A stretch of DNA of 53,054 nucleotides from JOPF133 sp052144935 (GCA_052144935.1 JBKQPR010000334.1:1-53054); one strand, 5' to 3'. Counted from the first letter of the stretch, positions 8,739 through 17,033 are shown. Translations and numbers: made by a program. The notes: generated from the letters alone by a model not told the origin.

Positions 8739-9364
8739 TGTCGCGGGACAACATCCTGCACCGCATCCGCACCGCCGTGGGACGCAGCGCCGGCCAGCCG
8801 CCGGCCGAGCCGCCCCCGGTGCGCATCCGCGTTCCGGAAATGTCCTTGCAGGCCCGCATCGCCAGCACCATCGCGCGCGTGGAGGCTCTGGCGGGGAAGG
8901 CCGTCCATACCAGCGATCCGCGCGCTTATGTGGCCGAAGCCATCGCCGGCAAGACGGCGGTGGCTTCCAACGCGCCGTTTCTGGCGGAGTGCGGCATTAC
9001 CAGCCTGCCCGGCGTGCGCTCCGGCATTACCGATCATGAGGAGCTGCGCGCGCTGTGCGCCACCGCCGATATCGGCATCACCAGCGCCGATTATGTTCTG
9101 GCCGATACCGGCACCCTGGTGCTGCTTGCGAGCCCGCGGGAGGCGCGTCTCATCTCGCTGCTGCCGCCCGCGCACCTGGCGGTGGTGCCGCGCGAGCGCA
9201 TTCTGACGGGTCTCGATGAATTGCTGGCAGTTCTTCCCAATCCGGCCGTCGAGACCAGCTCCATGGTGCTGATCACCGGTCCAAGCCGCACCGCGGATAT
9301 CGAGCAGATCCTGGTTCGCGGCGTGCATGGGCCGGGGCAGATCACCGTGGTGATCGCGGACTGA
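8738..9364 (+). CDS. lutC: L-lactate utilisation protein LutC (LUD domain)
   Basis: A 208-residue LutC/YkgG homologue made of a single LUD domain. ATG 8738 overlaps the lutB stop. Characteristic features are ITSADYVLADTGTLVLLASP and LPPAHLAVVPRERI, plus the C-terminal ISTA-like segment ITGPSRTADIEQILVRGVHGP typical of LUD proteins. Third subunit of the lactate-oxidising complex; no LutP permease or LutR regulator lies beside it. Confidence 0.93.
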   Translation: MSRDNILHRIRTAVGRSAGQPPAEPPPVRIRVPEMSLQARIASTIARVEALAGKAVHTSDPRAYVAEAIAGKTAVASNAPFLAECGITSLPGVRSGITDHEELRALCATADIGITSADYVLADTGTLVLLASPREARLISLLPPAHLAVVPRERILTGLDELLAVLPNPAVETSSMVLITGPSRTADIEQILVRGVHGPGQITVVIAD

Positions 9365-9927
9365 GGGGGCGCTTCTGGTCCCGGCCCCGCTTGCAAGGAA
9401 TGCTCCAGGCAAGCCCGATTGGCGTCATACACCTCGGATTTGCGTGACTGCCGCTCTCGGCGGCGGAGAAACTGCCGCTGTTGGCTGTGGCTTCGCCGGA
9501 CTTCGTGGAGATCTGGGCTGCCCTTTTCACCGGCCTCTCCCGGTCACCCTGAAAGCACAAGCGAATTCCAGACGTTGGACCACTGTCGCACCAGCGCGCC
9601 CCGACAGGGCGTACAGATGGGCCATGTAATCGCCCTCGGCTTCGTATCTCCGTTGCCCGGTCTACGGTGTCCTCCATGACGCGGGGGAGCTCCGGTATGA
9701 CCTCGCTCGCGCCGCGCCACAGCCGCTTCAACAGCATCCTGTGGGAACCTTCCGGTCGCTCTTTCGAACCGGTGCAGAATGTCGTCTATGTCCATGCGAG
9801 CGATCTCATCGCGCCGTTTTTGCCCGGCGCCCGGCGCTTCCGTGCTGCGTTGACGATCCAAGTCATTCTCCTATGGCCGGGACGGCCTCCGTGTGCCAAA
9901 ATTGTGGTGAGGCAAACGAGCGGGCTT
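9365..9927. other. Intergenic, no gene seen
   Basis: About 560 bp between lutC and a small HTH gene. The frame of the latter is open back to about 9667, but upstream of ATG 9928 it lacks conserved-looking sequence. Nothing else recognised. Confidence 0.4.
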
Positions 9928-10263
9928 ATGGACGACGATTGGACGGGCAAGGGAGCGACCCTCAGCGATAAGACGGCGCGGAAGGAGTACGGACTGACCG
10001 AGGAAGAGATCATCCAGGCGATCCGCGACGGCCAGCTCCAATACCGGGAACACTCGATATACGGAAGCCCCTGGCTGCGGCTTCTCCGGCGAGAGGTCGA
10101 GGCGCTGGTCAGGAAGAACCGCGGGGCCAATCATCTGAAGGACCAGCAGACCAAAACGGAGCTGGCGAGCATCAACCGGGAACTGAGGCGGCTGAAAACG
10201 CAGATGGCTGCGTTGGAAGAGCGGAAGTCGAAGCTGATGGCCCGCCCCGGCAAGAGCAAGTGA
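9928..10263 (+). CDS. Small helix-turn-helix protein with C-terminal coiled coil
   Basis: A 111-residue soluble protein. Residues 15-60 (ARKEYGLTEEEIIQAIRDG then GSPWLRLLRREVEALV) have the layout of a MerR/excisionase-type winged helix, where a short helix pair is followed by a wing and an R-rich helix. Residues 66-105 are a strongly charged heptad-like coiled coil (LASINRELRRLKTQMAAL). It is probably a dimeric DNA-binding or scaffold protein. The start could be further upstream. Monocistronic, 36 bp before the SDR gene. Confidence 0.6.
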   Translation: MDDDWTGKGATLSDKTARKEYGLTEEEIIQAIRDGQLQYREHSIYGSPWLRLLRREVEALVRKNRGANHLKDQQTKTELASINRELRRLKTQMAALEERKSKLMARPGKSK

Positions 10264-10299
10264 TCGCGTGCACCGGCTTGCGGTTAGAATAAGGCTTCC

Positions 10300-11088
10300 A
10301 TGCCAAAACCACTGGCCGCCATCACCGGCGCATCCGCGGGGTTGGGCGCGGTGTTCGCGCGGAAACTGGCAGCGCGCGGTTACGATCTGCTGCTGATCGC
10401 CCGGCGCGGCGACCGCCTGTCCGAACTCGGCCGCGAGTTGGAACGCGCGCACGGCTCAGCCGCGGAGGTCTCGGTGGCCGACCTTTCCGCGCCCGAAGAC
10501 GTGCGGCGCGTGGCCCAGCGGCTGGCCGCGGAGCCGCGCCTGGCGCTGCTGGTCAATAACGCCGGCTTCGGGACGAAGGGCGCCTTCGTGGACGCCCCCA
10601 TCGAGGAGCAGGCGCGCATGCACCGGGTACACATCGACGCCCTGCTGCATCTCACCCATGCGGCGCTGGGCGGCATGGTGGAACGCGGGGCCGGCGGCAT
10701 CATCAATGTCTCTTCGGTGGCCGCCTTCGTGCGCAGCCGCGGCAGCGTGAGTTACTGCGCTACCAAGTCGTGGATCAATGCATTTACCGAGGGCTTGTAT
10801 CTGGAGTTACGCGGCGCCGGATCGCCGGTCACCGTGCAGGCGCTCTGCCCAGGATTCACTTACACCGAATTCCACGATGTCGCGGGAGTGGACCGCGCCA
10901 CCATCCCGAAGTGGATCTGGTTGAGCGCCGAGTCCGTGGTGGATGCTTCTCTGGCCGGCCTGGACCGCCGCAAGCTCTTCGTCGTGCCGGGCTGGAAGTA
11001 CCGGTTGATCGTGGCCGTGGTGAGCACGCTGCCCGCACGGCTAAGGGTTGCGATGGAGGAGTGGTCGCCGCACCGGCGGGACCGGTAG
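10300..11088 (+). CDS. Short-chain dehydrogenase/reductase
   Basis: A 262-residue classical-type SDR. The Rossmann cofactor motif is TGASAGLG at residues 9-16, followed by the NNAG motif near residue 86 and the catalytic triad Ser (INVSSVAAF), Tyr and Lys (SYCATK near 151). It resembles the DltE/YohL-like subgroup; ARRGDRL after beta-2 suggests an NADP preference. The C-terminus has a hydrophobic stretch (YRLIVAVVSTLPARL) that may associate with membrane. Substrate unknown. A TAGAAT hexamer at 10285-10290 lies nine bases before the ATG, compatible with a very short leader. Confidence 0.88.
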   Translation: MPKPLAAITGASAGLGAVFARKLAARGYDLLLIARRGDRLSELGRELERAHGSAAEVSVADLSAPEDVRRVAQRLAAEPRLALLVNNAGFGTKGAFVDAPIEEQARMHRVHIDALLHLTHAALGGMVERGAGGIINVSSVAAFVRSRGSVSYCATKSWINAFTEGLYLELRGAGSPVTVQALCPGFTYTEFHDVAGVDRATIPKWIWLSAESVVDASLAGLDRRKLFVVPGWKYRLIVAVVSTLPARLRVAMEEWSPHRRDR

Positions 11089-11131
11089 GTGGGGTCTTGG
11101 CAAGCTAAAGCATAGCTAAAGCATGCCCCAC

Positions 11132-11290
11132 TTACTCATGCCGCAAGGCGATCATAGGTTCTGCGACGGAGGCCCGGCGCGCCGGCAGATAACATGCCAC
11201 AAGCGTCACGGCTGTCTGCGTCATGACGACGATACCGTATACGCTCGTATCCGAGATCGCGTCCGCTCCCACCGCGCGCGCGAGCGATGC
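11132..11290 (-). pseudogene. C-terminal scrap of an ADOP/MacB-type ABC permease
   Basis: On the minus strand the last 50 or so codons read VTLVACYLPARRASVAEPMIALRHE followed by TAA. This is the diagnostic C-terminus of the acidobacterial ADOP permeases (compare AAYVPARRAMRVDPMTALRCE at the end of the intact gene at 27220). The rest of the roughly 800-residue protein is absent; the upstream end abuts the DUF218 gene. A remnant of a deletion. Confidence 0.75.
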
Positions 11291-11313
11291 GCAGCCTGCT
11301 CCGGCGCCCACGG

Positions 11314-11901
11314 TTACACCCCCAGGCCGGCGCGCCACAACACATAGCCCACCGCTTGTCTTACGTAGTTCCAGCGATCGTGCAGCGAATCGGGATTGCG
11401 GTCCTTGCGCGGCGAGCCGTAGACTCTCAGCCCCCGGAACTGCAGCATCTCCTTGACGCGGTAGATGTGGTAGCCGTCGCTCACCACGATGGCCGACTGC
11501 AATCCCATGCGGCGCATGATCTCCCCGGCCAGGGCGGTGGATTCCAGGGTGCTCTCGCCTTCGGTTTCGACGATAATCGACTCCGAGGGCACGCCGCGGC
11601 TCATGAGATACGACCTCCCGACGCCGCCTTCGGTGTAAACCGGGTCGCCGCCCGCGCCGCCGGTGGTCAGGATGAGCGGCGCCAGTTGGCGGTTATACAG
11701 CTCCAGGGCGTGGTCCAGGCGCGCGCGCAGCACCGGAGAGGGGCGGCCGCTGTATTCCGCCGCGCCCAGCACCAGGATGACGTCGGCGGGTTGGGCTTCA
11801 TCGCGGGTGGATTGCCGTTCGATGCGCATGGAGACGTACGAAATGTAGGCCAGCAGCGCGGCGGCGAGCAGCGCGGTCCCAATCCATACGGCCCGTTTCA
11901 T
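11314..11901 (-). CDS. DUF218 (YdcF/SanA/ElyC-like) membrane-anchored protein
   Basis: A 195-residue protein with one N-terminal membrane anchor (residues 5-24) and a DUF218 domain: ADVILVLGAAEYSGRPSPVLRARLDHAL, ILTTGGAGGDP, TEGESTLESTALAG and IVVSDGYHIYRV. Family members act at the cell envelope (vancomycin sensitivity, envelope integrity), but the reaction is not settled. It starts only 38 bp from the divergent methyltransferase gene, so the two promoters must overlap. Confidence 0.85.
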   Translation of the reverse strand: MKRAVWIGTALLAAALLAYISYVSMRIERQSTRDEAQPADVILVLGAAEYSGRPSPVLRARLDHALELYNRQLAPLILTTGGAGGDPVYTEGGVGRSYLMSRGVPSESIIVETEGESTLESTALAGEIMRRMGLQSAIVVSDGYHIYRVKEMLQFRGLRVYGSPRKDRNPDSLHDRWNYVRQAVGYVLWRAGLGV

Positions 11902-11939
11902 GTGCGGTATTCTGAACCTTCGGAAACCATTGTAATCAA

Positions 11940-12746
11940 ATGCACAGAGCCGAGACGATTTCGAGCGCCGCCAATCCGCTGGTAAAGGACGTGCGCCGCG
12001 CCATCGCCCGCGGCAGCCTGACCGGGGAGGGCCTGTGCGTCGCCGAGAGCTTCCACCTGCTGGAAGAAGCGTTGCGCAGCGATTGCGAGGTGAAGTACGT
12101 GCTGGCGGCCGAATCGGTGCGCTCGGCCGCGGAGGCCCACGTGCGACGGCTGGCGGGAATCCAAGTGGCGGTGCTGCCGGATGCGCTGTTCCAAAGCTTG
12201 TCCGGCACCGAGACCAGCCAGGGCGTGATGGCCCTGGTGAAACCGCCGGTGTGGAACCTGGACCAGTTGTTTCGCGGCCGGCCGCTGGTGGTAGTTTTGG
12301 ACGGTCTGCAGGACCCCGGCAACGCCGGCAGCATCGTGCGCGCGGCCGAGGCCTTCGGCGCCACCGGCGTGCTGTTTCTGAAGGGCGCCGTCAGCCCCTA
12401 CAATCCCAAGACGCTGCGGGCCTCCGCGGGATCGCTTTTCCGCGTGCCGTTCCTTCACTCGGTGGACCCCGCGCTGGCCCGTGCCGCGCTGCAACAGCAT
12501 CGCGTGGAACTGTACGCCGGGGTGCCGGCCCGCGCCGGAGAGGCGGTCCGCCCGCTCGGGACGGTGGACCTTTCGGGGAGTTGCGGGTTGATTATCGGCA
12601 ACGAGGCCCGTGGCGTGAGCGGCGAATTGCGCGCCGCCGCGCAGGACCTCTCGATTCCCACCGCCGGCGTCGAATCGCTGAATGCCGCGGTGGCCGCCGG
12701 GATCCTGCTTTACGAGGCCCGCCGTCAAAGAGTCTTGCTGCCATGA
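11940..12746 (+). CDS. SpoU/TrmH-family RNA 2'-O-ribose methyltransferase
   Basis: A 268-residue SPOUT enzyme that transfers methyl from SAM to a ribose 2'-OH of rRNA or tRNA. An N-terminal substrate-binding domain (residues 1-100, ISSAANPLVKDVRRA) precedes the knotted catalytic domain with motif 1 LDGLQDPGNAGSIVRAAEAFGA, motif 2 LIIGNEARGVS and motif 3 IPTAGVESLNAAVAAGILLYEA. A TGTAAT hexamer lies four bases before the ATG, suggesting leaderless translation. Its stop overlaps the rarA start (ATGA). Confidence 0.92.
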   Translation: MHRAETISSAANPLVKDVRRAIARGSLTGEGLCVAESFHLLEEALRSDCEVKYVLAAESVRSAAEAHVRRLAGIQVAVLPDALFQSLSGTETSQGVMALVKPPVWNLDQLFRGRPLVVVLDGLQDPGNAGSIVRAAEAFGATGVLFLKGAVSPYNPKTLRASAGSLFRVPFLHSVDPALARAALQQHRVELYAGVPARAGEAVRPLGTVDLSGSCGLIIGNEARGVSGELRAAAQDLSIPTAGVESLNAAVAAGILLYEARRQRVLLP

Positions 12747-14062
12747 GCCTCTTCGACAACAGCCCGCCGTCCCACGATGCGCCCCCCGATCGACCCGCCG
12801 ACATGGGCAGCGCCAAGCGGCCGCTGGCCGAGCGCATGCGGCCCGAGCGCCTGGAAGACTTCATCGGGCAGGAGCACATCCTCGGCCCCGGCAAACCGCT
12901 GCGCCGCCAGATCGAGCGCGACGAGCTGACCTCGATCATCCTCTGGGGACCACCGGGCGTGGGCAAGACCACCCTCGCCAAGCTCATCGCGCGGGTGACG
13001 CGCTGCGAGTTCATCCCCTTCAGTGCGGTGCTCAGCGGCATCAAGGAGATCAAAGCGGTGATGGTGGACGCCGAGCGCCTGCGCCGCCTGGGACGCCGCA
13101 CCATCCTGTTCATCGACGAGATCCACCGCTTCAACAAGGCGCAGCAGGACGCCTTTCTGCCGTATGTGGAGCGCGGCGACATCATCCTGATCGGCGCCAC
13201 CACGGAGAACCCGTCGTTCGAGGTGATTTCGGCGCTGCTTTCGCGCTCCCGCGTGTATGCGCTGCGCGGCCTCACCGTGCCGGAGATCGTGACGCTGCTC
13301 GGCCGGGCGCTGCCGGTGGTGGGGCTGACGGCTTCGGGCGAGCTGCTGGAACAGATCGCCATCTACTCCAATGGCGATGCGCGCCAGGCCTACAACACGC
13401 TGGAAGCGGCCTCGGCGGCCTCCGCGGGCGAGCTGTCCGAAGCCGCCGTGCAGGACGCCATGCAGCGCAAAGTGCTGCTCTACGACAAAGGCGGGGAGGA
13501 GCACTTCAACCTGATTTCGGCGCTGCACAAGTCGGTGCGGTCGAGCGAGGTGGACGCGGCGCTCTACTGGCTGACCCGCATGTTGGAGGGCGGCGAGGAC
13601 CGTTTGTACATCGCGCGCCGCCTGATCCGCATGGCCAGCGAGGATGTCGGGCTGGCCGATCCGCGCGCGCTGGAACAGGCCGTGGCGGCCATGCAGGCCG
13701 TGCATTTCCTGGGCATCCCCGAAGGCGACCTGGCGCTGGCGCAAGCGGCCATCTATCTGGCGCTGGCGCCGAAATCGGATGCCGCCTATCGCGCCCTGGG
13801 CGCCGTGCAAAAAGACGTGGAGAGCACCATCGCCGAGCCGGTGCCCATGAACCTGCGCAACGCCCCGACCGGCGCGATGAAGGCTTGGGGATACGGCGAG
13901 GGCTACCAGCACGCGCACAAGTTCGAGGACGCCGTTACGGACATGGAATGCCTGCCTCCGTCGCTGGCCGGCCGCCGCTATTATTACCCGACCGACCGCG
14001 GCGTGGAGAAGCGGATTGGAGAGCGGCTGGAGGAGCTGCGGCGGGCGAAGGGGAAGGAGTAG
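12743..14062 (+). CDS. rarA: Replication-associated recombination protein RarA (MgsA) AAA+ ATPase
   Basis: A 439-residue clamp-loader-like AAA+ ATPase that acts at stalled replication forks. ATG 12743 overlaps the preceding stop by 4 bp. Visible are PLAERMRPERLEDFIGQEH, Walker A WGPPGVGKTT near residue 75, Walker B ILFIDEIHRFNKAQQDAFLP, sensor 1 GATTENPSFEV, the arginine-finger LLSRSRVY, and the C-terminal tetramerisation region with LHKSVRSSEVDAALYWLTRM and RRLIRMASEDVGLADP. Normal length and highly conserved. Confidence 0.96.
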   Translation: MSLFDNSPPSHDAPPDRPADMGSAKRPLAERMRPERLEDFIGQEHILGPGKPLRRQIERDELTSIILWGPPGVGKTTLAKLIARVTRCEFIPFSAVLSGIKEIKAVMVDAERLRRLGRRTILFIDEIHRFNKAQQDAFLPYVERGDIILIGATTENPSFEVISALLSRSRVYALRGLTVPEIVTLLGRALPVVGLTASGELLEQIAIYSNGDARQAYNTLEAASAASAGELSEAAVQDAMQRKVLLYDKGGEEHFNLISALHKSVRSSEVDAALYWLTRMLEGGEDRLYIARRLIRMASEDVGLADPRALEQAVAAMQAVHFLGIPEGDLALAQAAIYLALAPKSDAAYRALGAVQKDVESTIAEPVPMNLRNAPTGAMKAWGYGEGYQHAHKFEDAVTDMECLPPSLAGRRYYYPTDRGVEKRIGERLEELRRAKGKE

Positions 14063-14074
14063 CGGTCGCTGACG

Positions 14075-14098
14075 AGGCACTTTCCGGTAACGGTGCCT
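14075..14098 (+). terminator. Possible weak terminator after rarA
   Basis: AGGCAC ... GTGCCT forms a stem 12 bp after the rarA stop, with an inner CCG-GTAA-CGG helix and a short TTT tail at 14098-14100. The stem is imperfect and the T run short, so termination is only a guess. Confidence 0.35.
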
Positions 14099-14265
14099 TT
14101 CGGCTGTTGGTGCGGTTTCCGAGTGGGGCGTGACTCGACCGGAGCACCATCCAGCCCGGGGACGTCGCCACGTTCCGGTAGCGCCGTCTCACCGGCCCGC
14201 AGCCTGCGCCGGGACGTTCGCGCCAATCGGAGATCTAATGGGCGACAATGGTAGTGGCAAGTTAG

Positions 14266-14550
14266 ATGGACAGAGACTACGTTATCGCGACATTGCGCGC
14301 TCACGAACGGGAGTTGAAGGCTGCCGGTATCGTGCGGCTGCGACTGTTCGGCTCTGTCGCCCGCGGCGAGTCAGGTAATGATGTGGATCTGGTCGCGGAT
14401 TTCGATAAGGCCTTGTCGCTGCTCGATCTTGTGAGGCTGGAAAACCAATTATCGGATCTCCTTGGCCGTCCGGTTGACCTAGCGCAGGAACGAATGCTGA
14501 AGCCGCGCGTGCGGGAGAATGTCGATCGCGAGGCAATGCTTGCCTTTTGA
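14266..14550 (+). CDS. mntA: MntA-like minimal nucleotidyltransferase (HEPN/MNT antitoxin)
   Basis: A 94-residue minimal nucleotidyltransferase. The hallmark GSVARGESGNDVDLVADFD is at residues 29-47: G29, S30, then D39 and D41 as metal-binding carboxylates. In HEPN/MNT systems this antitoxin transfers AMP to the HEPN toxin, silencing it. It overlaps the HEPN gene by 32 bp, the usual coupled arrangement. Confidence 0.9.
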   Translation: MDRDYVIATLRAHERELKAAGIVRLRLFGSVARGESGNDVDLVADFDKALSLLDLVRLENQLSDLLGRPVDLAQERMLKPRVRENVDREAMLAF

Positions 14551-14911
14551 AGATCCCGTCGAATCGCTAGCCGACATTCTGGAGCATATTGGCGATATCG
14601 AGAGTTTCTTGCAAGGCATGGGGCCTGTCGACCTGCACGATGACCGGCGCACTCTTTTCGCCTGCCAGTACGCGCTGCTTGTTATCAGCGAGGCGGCAAA
14701 ACGGCTAGGGCCGAGAGCGGAGGAACTCTGCCCTGGATTTCCATGGCGGGATATTAGGGGCATTGGCAACCGGCTGCGCCATGCTTACGACATGCTCGAT
14801 TTCGCGCTGATCTGGAAGGTGTATCAGGACGACCTGCCCCCGTTGAAAGCAGGTGTCAGAGCCGCGCTAGAACGTCTGGAAAAGGCTCCGGAACCGCCGT
14901 CCACTGGATAG
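14519..14911 (+). CDS. hepT: HepT-like HEPN (DUF86) RNase toxin
   Basis: A 130-residue all-helical HEPN-domain protein, the probable ribonuclease toxin partner of the preceding MNT protein. The C-terminal part has GIGNRLRHAYD, matching the catalytic Rx4-6H-x-Y region, with H88 and Y90 (the AMPylation-target position in characterised pairs). At H-5, where many HepT proteins have Arg, this one has G83; R85 and R87 are nearby. That substitution may mark a subfamily rather than inactivity. The ATG at 14519 lies inside the mntA gene. Confidence 0.85.
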   Translation: MSIARQCLPFEDPVESLADILEHIGDIESFLQGMGPVDLHDDRRTLFACQYALLVISEAAKRLGPRAEELCPGFPWRDIRGIGNRLRHAYDMLDFALIWKVYQDDLPPLKAGVRAALERLEKAPEPPSTG

Positions 14912-15212
14912 CCCGTCACGTTCATCTCTTTGGCGGATGGCGCGGGGCGCGTCCTCTGCCGGCCGATTCTCGATTCCATTCCCGAGCTGAACGAATTCGT
15001 TCGAGAGAGTGCTGCAAGGACAAGCGGTGTTGAGACAGTGATGGCAGCAGGCGGACGAAAGTCGGTAGAGTCCTTACCGGGGTGGGCGGTTCCGGTCGAA
15101 TCGTCGGACACTCGGAAACAGTGATGCCATCAAAGTGCGGTTACCGGGAACTGGCCGCAAAACGAGGCCCTGACCGCCGCCGGAAGCGCTACACTGGTCT
15201 AAGGCTGGAGCC
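14912..15212. other. Intergenic, no gene seen
   Basis: About 300 bp following the HEPN gene. A short plus-strand frame (14930-15124) lacks conserved motifs. TACACTGG near 15190 may belong to the promoter of the DUF433 gene. Confidence 0.35.
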
Positions 15213-15563
15213 ATGGCGGAGAATCGCCTCAGTCGAATAACCATAGACGCTCAGTGCGACGGGCGTCCGTGTGTTCGTGGCGTGAGGGTACGGGTGACGG
15301 ACATCCTGGAACTGCTCAGCGCCGGAGCCAGTGTCGAAGAGATTCTGTCGGACTACCCGTACCTTGAGCGAGAGGACATTCTTGCGTCGATTGAGCATGC
15401 GGCCCATCACGCCGATCGCCAAAGCCAAGCGTCGCAATCAGCCGTCAATCTTCCTAGCGATCGCGAGAAGCGAACGCGGCTGATGCGCGAGTTGGCAAAG
15501 CTTGATCCACAGGAGGAAAGGCAATTGGCGGAAGAAGCGTTGGATGAGGCTTGGCCCGAATAG
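15213..15563 (+). CDS. DUF433 family (VapB-like antitoxin) protein
   Basis: A 116-residue protein whose first 75 residues are a DUF433 winged-helix domain (ITIDAQCDGRPCVRGVRVRVTDILELL, EEILSDYPYLEREDI). DUF433 proteins are usually antitoxins paired with a DUF5615 PIN-like toxin encoded directly downstream. Here no such gene follows; a convergent higA lies 24 bp on. The C-terminal 40 residues are charged and not part of the domain. It is either an orphan antitoxin or a regulator. Confidence 0.75.
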   Translation: MAENRLSRITIDAQCDGRPCVRGVRVRVTDILELLSAGASVEEILSDYPYLEREDILASIEHAAHHADRQSQASQSAVNLPSDREKRTRLMRELAKLDPQEERQLAEEALDEAWPE

Positions 15564-15586
15564 ACTGCAAGTTGTAGCCGGTGCCC

Positions 15587-15868
15587 TCAGCGAAGCTCCA
15601 GCCGAAGTTCACGGCCCACCGCCGTGGCCGCCTTTCGCAGCGTGCTCAAGGTGACCGCATCATACTCGGGATCCAGCAGGCGATCCAGCGCAGCGCGGCT
15701 GGTGTGCATCCGCCGCGCCATCTCCGCCTTGGAAAAGTTCTTCTCCTTCATGGCGGCTTCGACCTGTCGCGCGAGAACGCGTTTGATGGCGGTGGCCGTG
15801 ACTTCCTCGTATGCGCCCTCTTCTCGAAGCCAGCTATCGAAGGATGATCCAATGTTTTTCTTTTTCAT
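15587..15868 (-). CDS. higA: HigA-like XRE antitoxin
   Basis: A 93-residue protein with an N-terminal segment seen in this HigA subgroup (GSSFDSWLREEGAYEEVTATAIKRVLARQ) and a helix-turn-helix (SKAEMARRMHTSRAALDRLLDP). It is clearly paralogous to the higA at 22980-23384. It binds DNA and neutralises a Gp49-like HigB RNase toxin. The ATG overlaps the stop of a toxin remnant (ATGA), the native toxin-first order. Because the toxin gene is cut off, this antitoxin is probably an orphan without its own promoter. Confidence 0.85.
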   Translation of the reverse strand: MKKKNIGSSFDSWLREEGAYEEVTATAIKRVLARQVEAAMKEKNFSKAEMARRMHTSRAALDRLLDPEYDAVTLSTLRKAATAVGRELRLELR

Positions 15869-15960
15869 GCGCTTCCTCCTTTTTTCCGTTTCAGCGCCAA
15901 GTTGATGTCACGTTTCGGAGTTTTCCGGGCTTTCTTGATGAAACCGTGCAGGAGCACCAT
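15865..15960 (-). pseudogene. 5'-truncated higB toxin remnant
   Basis: The last 31 codons of a Gp49-like HigB remain in frame: MVLLHGFIKKARKTPKRD then INLALKRKKGGSA and TGA. The same block ends the toxin at 23381 (RMVLLHGFIKKSQRTPTDDLNLA). Upstream an in-frame stop at about 15975 and unrelated sequence replace the first two thirds of the gene. The fragment lacks the RNase core, so it is a dead toxin. Confidence 0.85.
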
Positions 15961-16114
15961 GCGTTCCTGTCCTCACAAGAGCTGGCGATGACGAGCAATC
16001 GTCCCGAAGAGTCGGGACGCGGCAGCCTGAGAGGCGCCTGAGAGGCTGCGCCACGCAGCCAATGAAAGGGATTAATCGGGCCAGCACACTAGCCGGACCA
16101 CTGCCCGCTCCCCC

Positions 16115-17029
16115 CTACTTCGACCAGGGCGGCACGATCCCGTTCATCCGCGCATAGGCGATCGCTTGGCCGACGTGCTCCGCGATATGCGTATCGATGC
16201 TCGCCAGCACACCGCGCTGGGTAGTCTTTGTACCGAAGAAATCGATCTCGCGGGCCAGGTTTCCGGGGCGCGCATTTTCCAGCGTCTGCTGGAGCGCGTC
16301 GAAGCTCTGGCGCAGTTTGTCGAGAACCTGCGCCTTGCTAGCGGGCGCCTTTTCGGCCGCCGAATTCTCTTCGATCTCTTTCATCAGCGCGTCCCGACCC
16401 ACGCCCATCGCGATGTTGGTCATCAGGTGGTTGCCCAGAGCCATATGCAGGAAGACTTCTTTGAACGATCGCACCCCCGGAGCCGGGCGCCAGCCGTACT
16501 TCTCCTCCGGCACGGCCTGCGCCAACTGCATCGCCTTATCCCGAAGCTCGTTGAACGGCAGCAGCAGATCGGCCGCGGGCGATAGCGGCGCCGCATCTTT
16601 CACCGCCAGCAACTCTACGTCGAAGACCAATTCGGCCTTGGGCGGGATGGGGCCGCGCCCTTGCTCTCCGTAGGCCAGTTGATAGGGGATGAACAGCCGG
16701 CGCGTCCCGCCCACCTTCATTCCCTCGAAGCCCATCTCCCAGCCGGCAATCACCAGGCGGCGGCCCTGCACGAACTTCAGGGGGTCCTTGCCGATCGAGG
16801 AATCGAATTTGGTCCCATCGCGCAGCCAGCCGGTGTAGTGGACCGTATATTCCTGTCCCGGCGCGGCCACCGGCCCGGTCCCCAGCTTGGTGTCGATGTA
16901 GCGCAGGGTGGCCGCGTCGGTCACCTTGCCGGACGCCGCGGGAACGGACGCCGGCATGTTGGGATCGAAAGTTTGCGCGCCCGAGACCCAGCCCGCGGCG
17001 GCGAAAACGGCAATGGCGGCCGAGCGCAT
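16115..17029 (-). CDS. Exported FKBP-type PPIase fused to a DinB domain
   Basis: A 304-residue two-domain protein. ATG 17029 gives a proper signal peptide (MRSAAIAVFAAAGWVSGAQ) and lies 4 bp after the upstream stop; an earlier ATG at 17068 would overlap that gene. Residues 38-140 are an FKBP domain (YTVHYTGWLRDGTKFDSS, VIAGWEMGFEGMKVGGTRRLFIP, AYGEQGRGPIPPKAELVFDVELL). Residues 150-304 are a DinB four-helix domain (LRDKAMQLAQAVPEEKYGW, HMALGNHLM, HIAEHVGQAIAYARMNGIVPP) with His residues placed for metal binding. The combination suggests an extracytoplasmic folding factor with a metal-dependent or thiol-binding partner domain. Probably cotranscribed with the upstream TPR gene. Confidence 0.88.
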   Translation of the reverse strand: MRSAAIAVFAAAGWVSGAQTFDPNMPASVPAASGKVTDAATLRYIDTKLGTGPVAAPGQEYTVHYTGWLRDGTKFDSSIGKDPLKFVQGRRLVIAGWEMGFEGMKVGGTRRLFIPYQLAYGEQGRGPIPPKAELVFDVELLAVKDAAPLSPAADLLLPFNELRDKAMQLAQAVPEEKYGWRPAPGVRSFKEVFLHMALGNHLMTNIAMGVGRDALMKEIEENSAAEKAPASKAQVLDKLRQSFDALQQTLENARPGNLAREIDFFGTKTTQRGVLASIDTHIAEHVGQAIAYARMNGIVPPWSK

Positions 17030-17033
17030 TCCG

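Noticed and set aside
12682..14133. Alternative plus-strand and minus-strand frames over rarA
   Set aside because: Shadow frames of the AAA+ gene, rich in Arg, Ala and Gly, with no conserved motif.
14930..15124. Short plus-strand frame after the HEPN gene
   Set aside because: No ribosome binding site, no recognisable motif, and the opposite strand is equally open.
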